Source of the DNA: Pseudomonadota bacterium
GTDB lineage: Bacteria; Pseudomonadota; Alphaproteobacteria; Rhizobiales; Xanthobacteraceae
Assembly: GCA_023405565.1 (NCBI GenBank)
Contig: JAEXXW010000262.1
Location: 1-5,611, forward strand
Direction of reading: 5' to 3'
DNA length: 5,611 nucleotides
A program made the position numbers and the translations under genes. Of the stretch, positions 4,960 to 5,611 are shown one piece after another. How positions within the stretch are numbered: position 1 is the stretch's first letter; every line of letters starts with the position of its first letter. Under the pieces are notes generated by a model. The model saw only the letters and a program-made list of their open reading frames with translations, ran no database searches and had not been told where the DNA came from.

Positions 4960-5611
4960 TTGACACGCAAAAGCTATTTCCTTGCCGTCGTAGCGGCCGC
5001 AGGGGTCATTTCGGCAGCGGCTGTGCATGCTGCTCCCAAGCCAGATGCTGAAACGGCACCGGCCGCGAGCACAAAAGGCAAACCCGCAGACAGCAAGGCA
5101 ACCAAGGCCGCGCCCCACAAGTCCGCAGACAGGAAAGGCGACAAGACACACGCCTCCAAGGTGGGCGCGAAAACGGACACCAAAAAATCTGATCCGAAAA
5201 AGGCCGATACAAAGGCGGCTGCCTCGAAGAAGGCGGACAGCAAAAAGGCGGCGTCGGCAAAGACGGCGAGCCACGCTGCAGTTAAGCCGGCGACCAAGAA
5301 GATCGAATCGCGTTCAGCCGCATTGCCGGTGCCAAGATCGCGTCCGGACACTGGGCCAGAAGCGGCATCGCCTGCCTTCCCGACGCCAATTGGTACGCCG
5401 ATGGCCTCGGCTCCTGCGGCGGCGGTCCCGGAAGCTGCCAATCCTGTTGCGCCCACTGTCCTAGCTCCAAGTACGCCGCCATCGTCCGACAACCTCGCTG
5501 CCGTCAAGAAAGCGATCGAACTTGCCCGTCGTGGCAAGACGTCGGAGGCAACGGCCATCGGCAACAGCGTCACTGATCCTGTTGCTGCGAAGCTGATCGA
5601 GTGGGTCGCAC
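4960..5611 (+). CDS. probable soluble lytic murein transglycosylase, N-terminal part, runs off the window
   Basis: The visible 217 residues are open to the window end. They begin at TTG, supported by GGAGGA seven bases upstream and by a signal peptide starting right there. Residues 1-24 have an MTRK basic start, a hydrophobic core and VHA before the cut, indicating export to the periplasm. Residues 38-114 are rich in Lys, Ala and Ser, with repeated tetrapeptides such as ADSK, ADRK, TDTK and ADTK. Residues 120-175 are rich in Pro and Ala. From about residue 177 a helical segment begins (LAAVKKAIELARRGKTSEA, later DPVAAKLIEWVA). It resembles the start of the superhelical domain of Slt70-type transglycosylases, which cleave peptidoglycan and release anhydromuropeptides. 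The catalytic domain lies beyond the window, so function is inferred from this segment and from recalled gene order beside dapA. That this is a real exported-protein gene is much surer than the enzyme name. Confidence 0.8.
   Translation, partial: MTRKSYFLAVVAAAGVISAAAVHAAPKPDAETAPAASTKGKPADSKATKAAPHKSADRKGDKTHASKVGAKTDTKKSDPKKADTKAAASKKADSKKAASAKTASHAAVKPATKKIESRSAALPVPRSRPDTGPEAASPAFPTPIGTPMASAPAAAVPEAANPVAPTVLAPSTPPSSDNLAAVKKAIELARRGKTSEATAIGNSVTDPVAAKLIEWVA

Noticed and set aside
4974..5573. 199-codon antisense frame with Ala/Leu/Phe-rich, membrane-like stretches
   Set aside because: It mirrors the Lys/Ala/Pro-rich coding of the transglycosylase gene: AAG and GCN codons read backwards give Leu, Phe and Gly/Ala/Ser. 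The sense frame has a signal peptide and a strong ribosome binding site.

Overview
The window looks like ordinary chromosome from an alphaproteobacterium of the order Hyphomicrobiales, most likely the Bradyrhizobium/Afipia/Rhodopseudomonas group (Nitrobacteraceae). This rests on a long cysteine-containing porin with the ADLPVKA-type mature N-terminus of that group, a dapA-smpB gene pair, a lytic transglycosylase divergent from dapA, and GC-rich coding sequence. The genus is inferred from recalled family features, not from a database search.

Layout. Positions 1-90 are a complete tRNA-Ser(GCU), followed by a small hairpin. Positions 94-557 hold no convincing gene. This stretch contains an AT-rich block (about 229-268), then a run of strong RNA hairpins (364-515) that leads into the porin Shine-Dalgarno sequence. 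The porin (558-2048, +) ends at a textbook rho-independent terminator. A short intergenic region with a candidate promoter and a terminator-like hairpin precedes an exported Mn-type superoxide dismutase (2332-3057, +). That gene is convergent with smpB (3213-3686, -), which lies downstream of dapA on the same strand (3829-4719, -). A 240-bp divergent intergenic region separates dapA from a rightward gene (4960 to the window end). That last gene starts at TTG and has an excellent ribosome binding site. Its product has a signal peptide, a Lys/Ala-rich linker and the beginning of what I read as a soluble lytic murein transglycosylase.

Functionally these are housekeeping and envelope genes: serine decoding, outer-membrane permeability, periplasmic superoxide removal, ribosome rescue (SmpB with tmRNA), lysine/diaminopimelate synthesis (DapA), and peptidoglycan cleavage. 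DapA makes a precursor of the diaminopimelate in peptidoglycan, and the divergent gene probably turns peptidoglycan over, so that pair has a loose functional link.

I found no mobile element, CRISPR array, phage gene or obviously new multi-gene system. The parts most worth a second look are non-coding or non-standard: the structured porin leader with two segments complementary to its Shine-Dalgarno region, the sod leader with a terminator-like hairpin and 32-bp-spaced direct repeats, the three mutually complementary arms between dapA and the transglycosylase, and the TTG-started Lys-rich gene at the right edge.
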